A DNA stretch of 64,000 nt. Origin: CALNYZ01 sp942490945. Lineage in GTDB: Bacteria; Pseudomonadota; Gammaproteobacteria; UBA6429; Thiohalophilaceae. This document shows positions 35,809 through 45,941 of this stretch, one piece after another (the stretch's first letter is position 1; each line of letters starts with the position of its first letter). Below the pieces are notes generated by a model, which was given only the letters and a program-made list of their open reading frames with translations, did not search any database and had not been told where the DNA came from. A program made the translations under genes and the position numbers. The stretch covers positions 1 through 64,000 of the forward strand of contig CALNYZ010000017.1 of assembly GCA_942490945.1 (NCBI GenBank), written 5' to 3'.

Positions 35809-37275
35809 TTATTTTCCGCCCAACAAAGAACCCAGGATACCCCGAACAATCCTGCGTCCGATTTGACTACCGATAGAGCGGGCTGCACTTTTTATCAATG
35901 CCTCACCGATACCTTGCCTGCTTGATCTGCGTGTTGCTGCTGTTTTTGGTTGTGCTTTCTCCGCCTGTTCTGCAACTTCACGACGCGATGCGTCAGCTGC
36001 ACGTTTTTTCAGAATTTCATAAGCTGATTCACGATCTATTACACTATCATATCGACCTTTTAACGGTGATCGTGCGATTACGGCGTCGCGCTCGGTTTGG
36101 CTTAGTGGTCCGATTCGTGATTCGGGTGGGCGTATTAAAATCCGTTCTACTCTGGTTGGGCTGCCATCTTCATTTAAAACCGACACCAGCGCTTCGCCGG
36201 TACCAAGCTCGGTTATGGCCGCTTCTGTATCCAGATCTGGATTGGCGCGAAAAGTTTGTGCTGCCGCTTTTACGGCTTTTTGATCGCGTGGCGTAAACGC
36301 ACGCAAGGCATGTTGTATGCGTGTTCCGAGTTGACCCAGAATCGCATCGGGAATATCCAGCGGATTCTGGCTGATGAAGTACACGCCGACACCTTTGGAG
36401 CGAATTAAACGCACAACTTGTTCAATTTTATCCAGCAAGGCTTTGGGCGCATCATCAAACAACAAATGCGCTTCATCAAAAAATAACACCAGTTTGGGTT
36501 TATCCGCATCACCGACTTCTGGTAATTGTTCAAACAGTTCGGCCAACAGCCAGAGTAAAAACGTTGCGTACAGTCGTGGTGATGTCGACATCAGCTCAGT
36601 CACATCCAGCACACTGATAACACCACGTCCAGAGAAATCGGTAATCATCAGATCATTTAGATTAACGACAGGTTCGCCAAAGAAATGTTCTGCGCCCTGT
36701 TCTTCCAGCACCAATAACTTGCGTTGTATAGTACCGATACTGGATGAAGATATATTACCGTAGTCACTGCCTATTTCTTTTCTATTTTCTTCCAGCCAAT
36801 TCAACATGGCGCGCAGATCTTTCAAATCCAGCAATAACATGCCGTTATCATCAGCAATATCAAACGCGCTGTACAATACGCCTGTTTGCGTTTCATTTAA
36901 TTCAAGCAGATTGGCCAGCATGAGTGGACCAACATCTGACATGGTGGTACGAACCGGGTGTCCATGTTTGGCAAACAAATCCCAGAACAATATCGGATTG
37001 GGTTGTGGCGCATAGGAATCGAGGCCAATGTGCTCAAGACGCTGTGTGATTTTTGTATTGGGTATAGCAGCTTCGGCCAGGCCAGACAGGTCTCCTTTCA
37101 CATCAGCCATAAACACTGGTACGCCGATGCGTGAAAAGCTTTCTGCCATTACCTGCAAGGTGACGGTTTTTCCGGTTCCGGTTGCGCCTGCAATGAGACC
37201 ATGACGATTGGCCATGGCAGCATTCAAATAAATCAGATTACCATTTATCCCGCCCAGGCACAGTGTGTTTGTCAT
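35809..37275 (-). CDS. HerA-like ATPase, DUF853 (YjgR) family
   Basis: A RecA/FtsK-type ATPase related to HerA helicases. The Walker A is GATGTGKTVTLQ near residue 32, the Walker B is LVLFFDEAHLLF near the middle, and the sensor-like segment SKGVGVYFISQNPLDIPD follows. The C-terminal tail is basic and ends in a Gly-rich stretch (SQIGRRIVRGILGSLLGG). Length 488 residues, normal for the family. The cellular role of the family is poorly known. It lies 2 bases after the MscS gene, so they share a transcript. Confidence 0.88.
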   Translation of the reverse strand: MTNTLCLGGINGNLIYLNAAMANRHGLIAGATGTGKTVTLQVMAESFSRIGVPVFMADVKGDLSGLAEAAIPNTKITQRLEHIGLDSYAPQPNPILFWDLFAKHGHPVRTTMSDVGPLMLANLLELNETQTGVLYSAFDIADDNGMLLLDLKDLRAMLNWLEENRKEIGSDYGNISSSSIGTIQRKLLVLEEQGAEHFFGEPVVNLNDLMITDFSGRGVISVLDVTELMSTSPRLYATFLLWLLAELFEQLPEVGDADKPKLVLFFDEAHLLFDDAPKALLDKIEQVVRLIRSKGVGVYFISQNPLDIPDAILGQLGTRIQHALRAFTPRDQKAVKAAAQTFRANPDLDTEAAITELGTGEALVSVLNEDGSPTRVERILIRPPESRIGPLSQTERDAVIARSPLKGRYDSVIDRESAYEILKKRAADASRREVAEQAEKAQPKTAATRRSSRQGIGEALIKSAARSIGSQIGRRIVRGILGSLLGGK

Positions 37276-37277
37276 AA

Positions 37278-38342
37278 TTAATTCGCTTTCACATCAATGT
37301 TGTAATGTGTTTGTGTGGGGAAAGCAAACTCCAGTCCGTTTGCATTAAACTGGCGCAAAATTTCCAGATTAATTTCAGTCTGTGTAGTCGCAATATCTGA
37401 TTCCTTGAGAATATAGTATATAAACATGATGCCCAGCGCGAAATCGCCAAAATTATTGAATGCAATAATTGTTTTTTCATCGGTATTGGAATTGGATTCG
37501 TTAATCTGTTTTAACAAATCCATCGCCAGCTGCATGTTTTCCGCAGAAGTATCATAGGTTAACCCAAGATTGAGAATGATTTTACGCGACGGCTCACGGC
37601 TTATATTCTCAACCGGTGCATCGGTAAATTTGGAATTGGGTATCGTCACCTCACGTCCTTCCAGGGTGCGAAGTCGCGTACTACGTACACCGATATCCGT
37701 TACCACACCATCATAACCTGCCGCTACGACGCGGTCGCCCATGCGAAATGGTTGATCGGCAAATATGGTGAAACCACCAAATATATTTGAAACCGTATCT
37801 TTTGCAGCCATGGCAAGCGCCAGGCCACCAATACCCAAACCGGCGAGCAAGGCACCGACATTGTATCCGGCATTATTCAGGCCAATGACAATGGCCATCA
37901 CCCAGATGATGAGCCGCACACCTTTACGCAAAATAGGCATGAGCTGATCATCAAGTTCGTTTTCTGTTTTCTTTGCCCAGGGTAATAGAACGCCTTCGTA
38001 AACCGCATCAAACAGCCGACTCAGCAACCAGCCAATCAGCAGCGCCAGAATAATATGATACGAATTATTGACCGCCGTTTCGAAACCGTCAGATAAAGTG
38101 AGTAACTTGAGGGCAAACCAGATACCGGTTGCGATAAACATAAATACGGCAGGTTCTTCCACCAAATCGACAATCACATCATCGAGCTGACTTTTACTAC
38201 GCGATGTGAATGCACGCACAACTTTTGCAAATACCCAATATAATATTTTGCCTAACAGTACACACATAACAATAATGGACAAGGATATGAGCCATTGCTG
38301 AATAGTGTTGCCATAATAGGTTTGCTGTAAAATATCGAGCAC
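37278..38342 (-). CDS. Small-conductance mechanosensitive channel family protein (MscS)
   Basis: An inner-membrane protein of 354 residues with several N-terminal membrane helices and the family pore helix rich in Gly/Ala (GALLAGLGIGGLALAMAAKDTVSNIFGGFTIF region), followed by the beta domain (FADQPFRMGDRVVAAGYDGVVTDIG). It should relieve pressure on osmotic downshock or tune turgor. GTG start. The conserved core is complete. Confidence 0.92.
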   Translation of the reverse strand: MLDILQQTYYGNTIQQWLISLSIIVMCVLLGKILYWVFAKVVRAFTSRSKSQLDDVIVDLVEEPAVFMFIATGIWFALKLLTLSDGFETAVNNSYHIILALLIGWLLSRLFDAVYEGVLLPWAKKTENELDDQLMPILRKGVRLIIWVMAIVIGLNNAGYNVGALLAGLGIGGLALAMAAKDTVSNIFGGFTIFADQPFRMGDRVVAAGYDGVVTDIGVRSTRLRTLEGREVTIPNSKFTDAPVENISREPSRKIILNLGLTYDTSAENMQLAMDLLKQINESNSNTDEKTIIAFNNFGDFALGIMFIYYILKESDIATTQTEINLEILRQFNANGLEFAFPTQTHYNIDVKAN

Positions 38343-38427
38343 GCTTGTCTCCCTTCTATGAATATCTGGTTTTATTTTGCTTGCCCAGTTTAAACAGATT
38401 CATCAGTAAAATGAATAACACACGGAT

Positions 38428-38453
38428 AAAAAAAGCCGTGACTGGCACGGCTT
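38428..38453 (-). terminator. Intrinsic terminator after the GlsB/YeaQ gene
   Basis: On the minus strand, stem AAGCCGTG / CACGGCTT with loop CCAGT is followed by a run of T. It ends the transcript of the two small membrane-protein genes before MscS. Confidence 0.88.
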
Positions 38454-38479
38454 GAGAAGAATTCATCTTGCTATGTTTG

Positions 38480-38734
38480 TTATTTTTTTATTAGCCGTAT
38501 GATAAACAGCAGGATGACCGCACCAATAAAGGCTGTCAAAATGGCCCCTACTATTCCACCACCCAGACTGACATGTAAAACTGAACCCAATAGCCAACTA
38601 CCCAGGATGGCGCCAATTATGCCAACAATCAAATTAACAACCAGACCCTGACCTTTTCCTTTCATAACTATTCCGGCGAGCCAGCCTGCTACCGCGCCCA
38701 CCAGACACATTATTAATATACTTTGAATATCCAC
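38480..38734 (-). CDS. GlsB/YeaQ/YmgE family small membrane protein
   Basis: An 84-residue, very hydrophobic protein with three predicted helices and Gly-rich turns (GWLAGIVMKGKGQGLVVNLIVG, then GAILGSWLLGS). The family is stress-associated and of unknown function (it has been called transglycosylase-associated). GTG start. It forms a pair with the DUF3185 gene 24 bases upstream. Confidence 0.9.
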   Translation of the reverse strand: MDIQSILIMCLVGAVAGWLAGIVMKGKGQGLVVNLIVGIIGAILGSWLLGSVLHVSLGGGIVGAILTAFIGAVILLFIIRLIKK

Positions 38735-38758
38735 AAGAACTTACTCCCTACACAGTTA

Positions 38759-38953
38759 TTATTTTACGATCTTGAATATTCCCAATGCCGCACACACCGC
38801 ACCAACAATGTAAAGAATCATCGCTTTATTACCAGGCGATCCGGATAATGCGTTAGTTAGCTTACCTTCCAATGAACCTGAAATATTGAATCCCCAAAAG
38901 ATCAACCCTGCTCCGATAACGAGTAATACGATTCCTAATTGCTTATTATTCAT
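38759..38953 (-). CDS. DUF3185 family small membrane protein
   Basis: A 64-residue protein with two membrane helices (about 6-27 and 44-62) separated by GSLEGKLTNALSGSPGNK, matching DUF3185. The function is unknown. ATG with GAGAGGAG upstream. Together with the GlsB-like gene it looks like a small envelope-stress unit. Confidence 0.85.
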   Translation of the reverse strand: MNNKQLGIVLLVIGAGLIFWGFNISGSLEGKLTNALSGSPGNKAMILYIVGAVCAALGIFKIVK

Positions 38954-39075
38954 TATGCTCTCCTCTCGCTAAATTATAAAAAAATCATACAGTGATGAAG
39001 CGCCTACAACAAGTAGCGCAGGATATTGACTTTGATGATATATTAATTGTTACTAATTTATGAGGTTGTAATATA

Positions 39076-39108
39076 CAAAAAAAACAGTTGTAACAAAACA
39101 AGCTGTTT
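39076..39108 (-). terminator. Intrinsic terminator after pgi
   Basis: On the minus strand, AAACAG-C-TTGT pairs with ACAA-CTGTTT around a 6-base loop, with one bulged C, followed by a T-run. It begins 7 bases after the pgi stop. Confidence 0.8.
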
Positions 39109-39114
39109 ACGAAA

Positions 39115-40797
39115 TCAGTTTCTATCGTCCTTCGGTCTTAGTGATTTGTAGTAATTGATCAATCCATTAGTTGAATTATCATGACTCGTTACCGCGTCAT
39201 CGCCATCAAGCTCGGCCAGTACTTTTTTAGCCAACTGTTTGCCAAGCTCAACGCCCCATTGATCATAACTGTTAATATTCCAGATAATTCCTTGCACAAA
39301 TATTTTATGTTCGTACAACGCAATCAATCGGCCGAGTGAGCGCGGATTTAGTGTCTTGAATAAGATAGTGTTGGTCGGTTTATTGCCTGGAAATATTTTG
39401 TTGGGTAATAATATTTTAACAGTATTTTCATCAAGCCCCTGTGATTTCAGTTCCGCACTCACTTCTTGTTCTGACTTGCCGCGCATGAAGGCTTCTGCCT
39501 GTGCAAATACATTCGCCATCAAAACGCGATGATGTAAGCGGATACAATTTAAATTTGTTACCGGTGCGATGATGTCGGCAGGAATCATTTTTGTTCCCTG
39601 ATGCATAAGCTGATAAAACGCATGCTGGCCGGTGATACCCAACTGGCCAAATACAATTGGCCCGGTGTTGTAGTCAACTACCTTGCCATCTCTATCAATG
39701 CGTTTACCATTGCTCTCCATATCCGCCTGACGCAAATAATCCGGCAGAAAACGTAAATGCTGATCATACGGAAGCAATGCATAACTTTGTGCACGATAAA
39801 AATTGTTATACCAGATACCAAGCAAGGCCAGAATGACGGGTATATTTTTATCATAGGGTGCGGTGCGAAAATGCTCGTCCATTTCATGCGCACCTTGCAA
39901 CATGTCCTCGAAATTATCCATACCAATGGCGATGGCAATTGACAAACCTACCGCCGACCACATGGAATATCGCCCGCCAACCCAGTCCCACATTTTGAAT
40001 ACATTTTCTTTATCAATACCAAATTCGACAGCAGCGGTGGTATTGTCTGATACCGCAACAAAGTGCTTGCTGATGGCATGGGCGTTATGGGTAATTTTTA
40101 AAAACCAGTCACGGGCAGTATTCGCGTTAACCAGCGTGTCCTGTGTTGTAAAACTTTTTGACACAAGGATAAACAAGGTTGTTTCTGGTTTCAGATTCTC
40201 CAGAGTATCGCTAATATGATTTTCATCAACATTTGAAACAAAGTGCATACGTAAATCATGGATCGAATATGGTCGCAATGCCTCGACAGCCATCATCGGA
40301 CCCAGGTCTGATCCACCCACACCAATATTGACAATGTCTGTTATTGGCTGGTTAGTATAACCACGCCATTCACGTGAACGGACACGCTGTGAAAAATCAC
40401 GCATTTTGGCAAGCATGGCATTAACTTCGGGCATGACATCCTTGCCGTCCAAAAGAACCGGTTTGTTTGAGCGATTGCGCAATGCTATGTGTAAAACGGC
40501 GCGATCCTCGGTGTGATTTATTTTTTCACCGCTGAACATTTTCTTTACCCAACCAGCAATATCGGCAGTTTCAGCCAGATCGAATAACAGACGCATGGTT
40601 TCTTCAGTTATGCGGTTTTTTGAGTAATCCAGTAGCAGATCGTCCAACTTCACGCTAAATCGCTGGAACCTGTCGGCATCAGAGTCAAACAGGTCACGCA
40701 TGTGCAAATCATGCGTAGCTTCCCAATGTTTCTCCAATGCTTGCCAGGCAACAGTTGATTTCAATGCAGGATATTTATTTGACGTAGAATCTGACAT
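39115..40797 (-). CDS. pgi: Glucose-6-phosphate isomerase
   Basis: Pgi interconverts glucose-6-phosphate and fructose-6-phosphate in glycolysis and gluconeogenesis. Signatures seen are NIGVGGSDLGPMMAVEAL, VSKSFTTQDTLVNANTAR, the family motif VGGRYSMWSAVGLS, and the C-terminal catalytic Lys/His region WGVELGKQLAKKVL. Length 560 residues. It is divergent from ppc, and a terminator follows it. Confidence 0.97.
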   Translation of the reverse strand: MSDSTSNKYPALKSTVAWQALEKHWEATHDLHMRDLFDSDADRFQRFSVKLDDLLLDYSKNRITEETMRLLFDLAETADIAGWVKKMFSGEKINHTEDRAVLHIALRNRSNKPVLLDGKDVMPEVNAMLAKMRDFSQRVRSREWRGYTNQPITDIVNIGVGGSDLGPMMAVEALRPYSIHDLRMHFVSNVDENHISDTLENLKPETTLFILVSKSFTTQDTLVNANTARDWFLKITHNAHAISKHFVAVSDNTTAAVEFGIDKENVFKMWDWVGGRYSMWSAVGLSIAIAIGMDNFEDMLQGAHEMDEHFRTAPYDKNIPVILALLGIWYNNFYRAQSYALLPYDQHLRFLPDYLRQADMESNGKRIDRDGKVVDYNTGPIVFGQLGITGQHAFYQLMHQGTKMIPADIIAPVTNLNCIRLHHRVLMANVFAQAEAFMRGKSEQEVSAELKSQGLDENTVKILLPNKIFPGNKPTNTILFKTLNPRSLGRLIALYEHKIFVQGIIWNINSYDQWGVELGKQLAKKVLAELDGDDAVTSHDNSTNGLINYYKSLRPKDDRN

Positions 40798-40958
40798 GTG
40801 TGGGTGTATACCTTTATATATAGATGAATCTTAGCATGATGCTGTTAGTATATAAAACAGTATCTTAACAAAGAAATATTCAAATTTAATGAATTCAGCA
40901 ACCTCGATACTTTGAGAAAAGGTATAATAACAAGCAGACATATCAATTTGGCCTGAAC

Positions 40959-43814
40959 ATGAGCGCAAACGTACAAAAAATTGCAGAAGTAAAAACCAAT
41001 GCTGAGAAACCCGTTGCACATGATGCGCAATTGCGCTCGCGGGTAAAATTGTTTGGTAATATTCTCGGTAAAATTATCAAAACCCACAGTGGTCATCGTG
41101 TTTTTGCAACAGTTGAAGCCCTGCGCAAAGGTCACATCAGTCTGCGTGATCAGGCTAATCCGGCCAAGCGTAAGCGACTCGAACAACTGATTGAAAATCT
41201 GGATCGCGAAACCCTGATCCATGTTGTACGCGCATTTAGTATCTATTTCAGCCTGGTAAACATCGCTGAAGAGGATTATCTGCACAAATCCCGTGACAAG
41301 CTTGTTACAAAAGAAGGCTATAACTGGCCCGGTTCGTTTGATGTCATCTTGAAAGAGCTGAAAAGCAGTGGTATGACACTGGATCAGGCACAGGAACTGT
41401 TGTCACAACTTGCCTATATTCCCGTGTTCACCGCGCACCCCACTGAATCCAAACGACGCACGGTACAGGAATCACTACAACGCGTATTTAAAGTCAGTGA
41501 AAAACTGAATGTGCGTGGTTTATCCAAACTGGAACGTGAAGAAATCAAAACCGAGCTCAAGCAACAGATCTTAATACTGTATAAAACCAACGAAGTACGG
41601 GTAAACAAACCTGAAGTTATCGATGAAGTTAAAAACGGCTTGTTCTATTTTCGTGAGTGTCTGTTTGCCGCCGTACCTGCTACCTATCGCGAACTGGAAG
41701 CTTCGCTCAAGCGTGTGTATGCACTGGAACTGGTAGATAACCCGGACATGGAATTCAATATTGCCGGATTGATACGCTTTGGCTCATGGATAGGTGGTGA
41801 TCGAGATGGTAATCCATTTGTAAAACCTGAAACGACTGTTCACGCTATACGACTTCAAAAACGCGAAGTACTAAAAGAATATATCCGGCGCGTAACGGAA
41901 CTTACCCACATTCTGACGCACTCTATACATTTTTGCCGCCCGACAGACGCTTTTAATGAATTGCTGGCAAGAGATGAATCGGCCTTGCCAAATGCATTCC
42001 CTGACAAGCCGGAACTGTTTAAACAGGAACCCTATCGTCGCAAACTGTCATATATGGCCGTACGTCTGAAGATAAACTTGCATGATGTCGATTATTTATT
42101 GGGAAATACGGTTGTCAAACCGGATAACTTTTATGGCTACCGTGATGAAACCGAATTCCTCGAAGAATTGAAAGTTATTCATGCCTCATTACTCAGCCAT
42201 CATGATGATGTGATTGCCAATGGCAAATTGCGTGACCTGATTTATCTGGTGGAATCATTCGGCTTCAGCCTGACTCGCCTTGATATACGTCAGGAGTCGA
42301 CCATTCACTCCCAGGCCGTCAGTGAAGTCATACAACAAATAAGTGATGTCGACTACAATGCTCTCGATGAGAACCAGCGACTGGTTACACTGGCGAAATT
42401 TATCCAGTCCACGCCTCCGCAAATCGATCATTCTCAGTTAACCGAGATGAGCGCAGAAACAATCGAAGTATTTAATGTTATTCATCAAATGCGCCAGGAA
42501 GTCAGCCCTAATGCATTTGGTGATTATGTAATTTCCATGACACACGAAGCCAGTCATATCATGGAGGTCCTGTTTCTGGGCTGGCTAAACGGTTTATGTG
42601 GTATCGAGAACAATAACTGGCACTGTCATATTCGCGTTGCTCCCTTGTTTGAAACGATTGAAGACCTCAGGCACATTGAACCTGTCATGAACCAGTTACT
42701 GGATAACGACTGTTACGCCAGTTTATTGCAGGCATCCGGTAATACACAGGAAGTCATGCTCGGCTATTCAGATTCATGCAAGGATGGCGGCATTCTTGCC
42801 TCGGCGTGGAATCTATATCAGGCACAGCAAAAAATTTCTGCCATGACACAAAAGCGTAATTTTCGTTTGCGCCTGTTTCATGGTCGCGGCGGTACGATTG
42901 GTCGCGGCGGCGGGCCAACGCATGATTCCATTCTCTCGCAACCCGCGGGGACGGTTCATGGTGAAATCAAATTTACCGAACAAGGCGAAGTACTGTCTTA
43001 TAAATATAGCCATCACGAAACCGCTGTGTATGAACTCACCATGGGTGTGTCCGGTCTGATGAAAGCCAGCCGTGGATTAATCCAGACACCGGCTGCAGAC
43101 AAATCTTTTTACTCTGAAATCATGACGGAATTGGCGCAACAGGGCGAAAATCATTACCGTTCGCTGACAGATGATACACCGGGGTTCCTGGATTACTTTT
43201 ATGAAGCAACACCAATTAGCGAAATCGGCCAGCTAAATATTGGATCGCGTCCATCACATCGAAAAAAGAAAGACCGATCCAAAACGTCCGTGCGCGCAAT
43301 TGGCTGGGTGTTTGCCTGGGCGCAATCCCGCCATACCCTGCCGGCCTGGTATGGTATCGGTACCGCACTGACCCACTGGGCACAGAACGATAACCAGAAA
43401 ATGACTACCTTACGTAGTATGTATCAGGACTGGCCTTTCTTCCGTACGCTACTCAGTAATACACAAATGTCCCTGTTTAAAGGTGATATGACCATAGCGG
43501 CAAGTTACAAGCAGCTTTGTGAAAATCGTGAACAGGCCAGTGGTATCTACGAAGACATTAATTCAGAGTATCGGCGTACCTGCGACGCCATTCTTGAAGT
43601 TGCGCAGCTGGAAACCTTAATGGCAGAGACACCACATTTGGCCCTGTCGCTGCAACGGCGCAACCCGTACCTCGATCCGCTTAATCAGATTCAATTAATG
43701 TTATTACGTCGTTATCGTAATGAAAAAGTTGATGAAGAAGTGCGTAACCAGTGGCTCAATCCCCTACTGCGCACAATCAATGCAATTGCAGCGGGTATGC
43801 GAAATACCGGTTAA
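40959..43814 (+). CDS. ppc: Phosphoenolpyruvate carboxylase
   Basis: Ppc carboxylates PEP to oxaloacetate, refilling the TCA cycle. The catalytic His is H160 in TAHPTESKRRT; other conserved parts are WIGGDRDGNPFV, GYSDSCKDGG, FHGRGGTIGRGGGP and the C-terminal RNTG. The length of 951 residues exceeds the E. coli enzyme (883), with part of the excess in the N-terminal 25 residues. A TATAAT at 40923-40928 lies upstream without a convincing -35. The stop is 4 bases from that of panD on the other strand. Confidence 0.97.
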   Translation: MSANVQKIAEVKTNAEKPVAHDAQLRSRVKLFGNILGKIIKTHSGHRVFATVEALRKGHISLRDQANPAKRKRLEQLIENLDRETLIHVVRAFSIYFSLVNIAEEDYLHKSRDKLVTKEGYNWPGSFDVILKELKSSGMTLDQAQELLSQLAYIPVFTAHPTESKRRTVQESLQRVFKVSEKLNVRGLSKLEREEIKTELKQQILILYKTNEVRVNKPEVIDEVKNGLFYFRECLFAAVPATYRELEASLKRVYALELVDNPDMEFNIAGLIRFGSWIGGDRDGNPFVKPETTVHAIRLQKREVLKEYIRRVTELTHILTHSIHFCRPTDAFNELLARDESALPNAFPDKPELFKQEPYRRKLSYMAVRLKINLHDVDYLLGNTVVKPDNFYGYRDETEFLEELKVIHASLLSHHDDVIANGKLRDLIYLVESFGFSLTRLDIRQESTIHSQAVSEVIQQISDVDYNALDENQRLVTLAKFIQSTPPQIDHSQLTEMSAETIEVFNVIHQMRQEVSPNAFGDYVISMTHEASHIMEVLFLGWLNGLCGIENNNWHCHIRVAPLFETIEDLRHIEPVMNQLLDNDCYASLLQASGNTQEVMLGYSDSCKDGGILASAWNLYQAQQKISAMTQKRNFRLRLFHGRGGTIGRGGGPTHDSILSQPAGTVHGEIKFTEQGEVLSYKYSHHETAVYELTMGVSGLMKASRGLIQTPAADKSFYSEIMTELAQQGENHYRSLTDDTPGFLDYFYEATPISEIGQLNIGSRPSHRKKKDRSKTSVRAIGWVFAWAQSRHTLPAWYGIGTALTHWAQNDNQKMTTLRSMYQDWPFFRTLLSNTQMSLFKGDMTIAASYKQLCENREQASGIYEDINSEYRRTCDAILEVAQLETLMAETPHLALSLQRRNPYLDPLNQIQLMLLRRYRNEKVDEEVRNQWLNPLLRTINAIAAGMRNTG

Positions 43815-43818
43815 TTTT

Positions 43819-44199
43819 TCAGGCTACCTGAACGGGAATCGTATTGCGGGTGTGGGTAATCTCGTTGGATTCGTTGAGATAAACAAGTTTCGGCTTGTGG
43901 TTTGCCAGTTCTTGCTGGTTTAAACCAATATATGTTGCAATGATAACTATATCGCCGACATTGGCTTTATGTGCTGCTGCACCGTTTATTGATATGATGC
44001 CGCTGTCCTCTTCTGCACGAATAGCATATGTGGTAAATCGCTCACCATTGGTAATATTGTAAATTTCGATTTGTTCGTACTCATGAATACCGGCAGCCTG
44101 CAGTAACTTGCCATCAATCGCACAGGACCCCTCATACTCCAGTTCAGCATGGGTAACGTGTGCTCTATGCAGCTTGGCTTTTAACATCATTGTCAGCAT
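43819..44199 (-). CDS. panD: Aspartate 1-decarboxylase PanD
   Basis: PanD makes beta-alanine from aspartate for pantothenate. It is a pyruvoyl enzyme made as a proenzyme: self-cleavage occurs between G24 and S25, and that site is present (YEGSC). Further conserved are Y58 (TTYAIRAE region) and the ISINGAAAH motif. Length 126 residues. It is the last gene of panB-panC-panD, after a 76-base gap. Confidence 0.96.
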   Translation of the reverse strand: MLTMMLKAKLHRAHVTHAELEYEGSCAIDGKLLQAAGIHEYEQIEIYNITNGERFTTYAIRAEEDSGIISINGAAAHKANVGDIVIIATYIGLNQQELANHKPKLVYLNESNEITHTRNTIPVQVA

Positions 44200-44275
44200 T
44201 TTGCTTATTCCTCGACCAACTCAGTCACTATTTTAGCATGATAGATTACGTTTCGCTGCGCCTGAACAACGTGAA

Positions 44276-45127
44276 TTAGTCAGAATCAACCGCTAAATTA
44301 TCGATTAAACGGGTCACACCCAGATGTGCCGCGACCAAAATGATACGCTGCCGGGTATCAGGCCCTGCTTGTGCAAGCGTTTTCGCATCGCGAATCGCCA
44401 CATAATCGGGTACAAAGCCCTTTTCCCTTAATATTTGCATGCCTTTTTGTTCGAGTGCCTGTGGAGACAATTTATCCGCCAACAAATCGGCTTTTAGTTG
44501 TTGTAATGTTTTATAGAGCAGGGGCGCCAGGGCACGCTCGCTTGCGGTCAGTCGCTGGTTGCGTGAACTCATGGCCAAACCATCCTGTTCACGACAGGTA
44601 CTCGTACTCAAAATCTTTATCGGCAAATACAGGTCACGCACCATAGTTTGAATGACAAGCAGTTGTTGGTAATCCTTTTCGCCAAATATAGCCGTATTTG
44701 GTTTGACAATATGAAATAAAATATTTACAACCGTTGCCACACCACGAAAATGGTCGGCGCGATGTGCGCCTTCGAGTATCTGGCTCAATTCGGGCACATC
44801 GATGCTGGTGGTATTGGTTAATCCATGCGGATATATTTGCGCATCATCGGGAGTAAATACCGCATCAACCGGAAGTGTTTCAAGCAAGGCCAGATCCTCA
44901 CCGAGCGTACGTGGATAGGTGGCAAAATCCGCTTGTGCGTTAAATTGCATTGGATTGACAAATATACTCACCACAATTTTGTCACAATGTGGCTTGATAG
45001 AATCAATCAGCGAGAGGTGCCCTGCATGCAAATTGCCCATGGTCGGCACAAATCCTATGCGTAAATTCTCTTCTCGCCAGGTACGCGCAGTAGCTTGCAT
45101 TTCAGCGGCTAATTGAATGACCTGCAT
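44276..45127 (-). CDS. panC: Pantothenate synthetase PanC
   Basis: PanC joins pantoate and beta-alanine with ATP. The class I-like motifs are the HIGH-type GNLHAGHLSLI after FVPTMG, the FGEKDYQQL motif and MSSRNQRLT (KMSKS-like). Length 283 residues. It is 2 bases from panB, so translation is probably coupled. Confidence 0.97.
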   Translation of the reverse strand: MQVIQLAAEMQATARTWREENLRIGFVPTMGNLHAGHLSLIDSIKPHCDKIVVSIFVNPMQFNAQADFATYPRTLGEDLALLETLPVDAVFTPDDAQIYPHGLTNTTSIDVPELSQILEGAHRADHFRGVATVVNILFHIVKPNTAIFGEKDYQQLLVIQTMVRDLYLPIKILSTSTCREQDGLAMSSRNQRLTASERALAPLLYKTLQQLKADLLADKLSPQALEQKGMQILREKGFVPDYVAIRDAKTLAQAGPDTRQRIILVAAHLGVTRLIDNLAVDSD

Positions 45128-45129
45128 AA

Positions 45130-45933
45130 TTATTCGTAACTTTGCGCCGCAGTCGGAAAGTTACCCGATTTAACTGCCTTAACAAACGCCACTGCCGCAT
45201 CCGACAAACTGGCGCCAGCAGCTTGCTTTACAACAAAGTCTTCGCTGAACTTGGGACGCTTACTCTGCGTAATACCCAGCAAGTCATAGCACACCAGCAC
45301 CTGACCATCGCAATGCACTCCGGCACCAATACCAATCGTCGGAATTGAAATTGACTCTGAAATACGTTTTGCCAATTGTGAAGGTATACATTCCAGCACA
45401 ATCATATCAACACCGACCGACTCAAGGAGTTGTGCGTCGGTAATCATTTGTTCCGCCGCCGTCGCTTCGCGTCCCTGCACTTTATAGCCACCCAGTTCTT
45501 CAATCGATTGTGGTAACAAGCCGAGGTGACCACACACCCGGATAGAATTTTTACACAGATGTTGAATCGCATCTGCCACCACATCAGCGCCTTCCAGCTT
45601 TACCATGTCGGCCCCGGCAGCAAGTAATTTGCGTGCATTTTCCATTGCCAGGTTTTTATCACTATAGCTGTGGTATGGCATATCGCTGACAACAAGCGTA
45701 TCTTTACGTCCACGCACCACCATTTCTGTGTGATAAACCATTTGTTCAACTGTTACGGGCAAGGTGGAATCATGACCCTGCACTACCATCCCCAGCGAAT
45801 CACCAACAAGCAACACATCCACGCCTGCAGTTTCAAACATTCTGGCAAAACTGGCGTCATAGGCCGTTAACACAGCAACTTTTTGTTGTTGCTGTTTCAT
45901 TTGTTTCAATGCTTGTTTGGACAAAATGGTCAT
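45130..45933 (-). CDS. panB: Ketopantoate hydroxymethyltransferase PanB
   Basis: PanB transfers a hydroxymethyl group from methylene-THF to ketoisovalerate, the first step to pantothenate. Motifs seen: LTAYDASFARMFE, the metal site LLVGDSLGMVVQG, ADMVKLEGA and the late IGIGAGVHCDGQVLV. Length 267 residues. It lies 8 bases after the deoxynucleoside kinase gene. Confidence 0.97.
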   Translation of the reverse strand: MTILSKQALKQMKQQQQKVAVLTAYDASFARMFETAGVDVLLVGDSLGMVVQGHDSTLPVTVEQMVYHTEMVVRGRKDTLVVSDMPYHSYSDKNLAMENARKLLAAGADMVKLEGADVVADAIQHLCKNSIRVCGHLGLLPQSIEELGGYKVQGREATAAEQMITDAQLLESVGVDMIVLECIPSQLAKRISESISIPTIGIGAGVHCDGQVLVCYDLLGITQSKRPKFSEDFVVKQAAGASLSDAAVAFVKAVKSGNFPTAAQSYE

Positions 45934-45941
45934 GATGCTGG

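Noticed and set aside
33254..39000. Genomic island integrated at tRNA-Leu
   Set aside because: The genes after the tRNA are partly accessory, but there is no integrase, no repeated copy of the tRNA 3' end was noticed, and no clear base-composition break.
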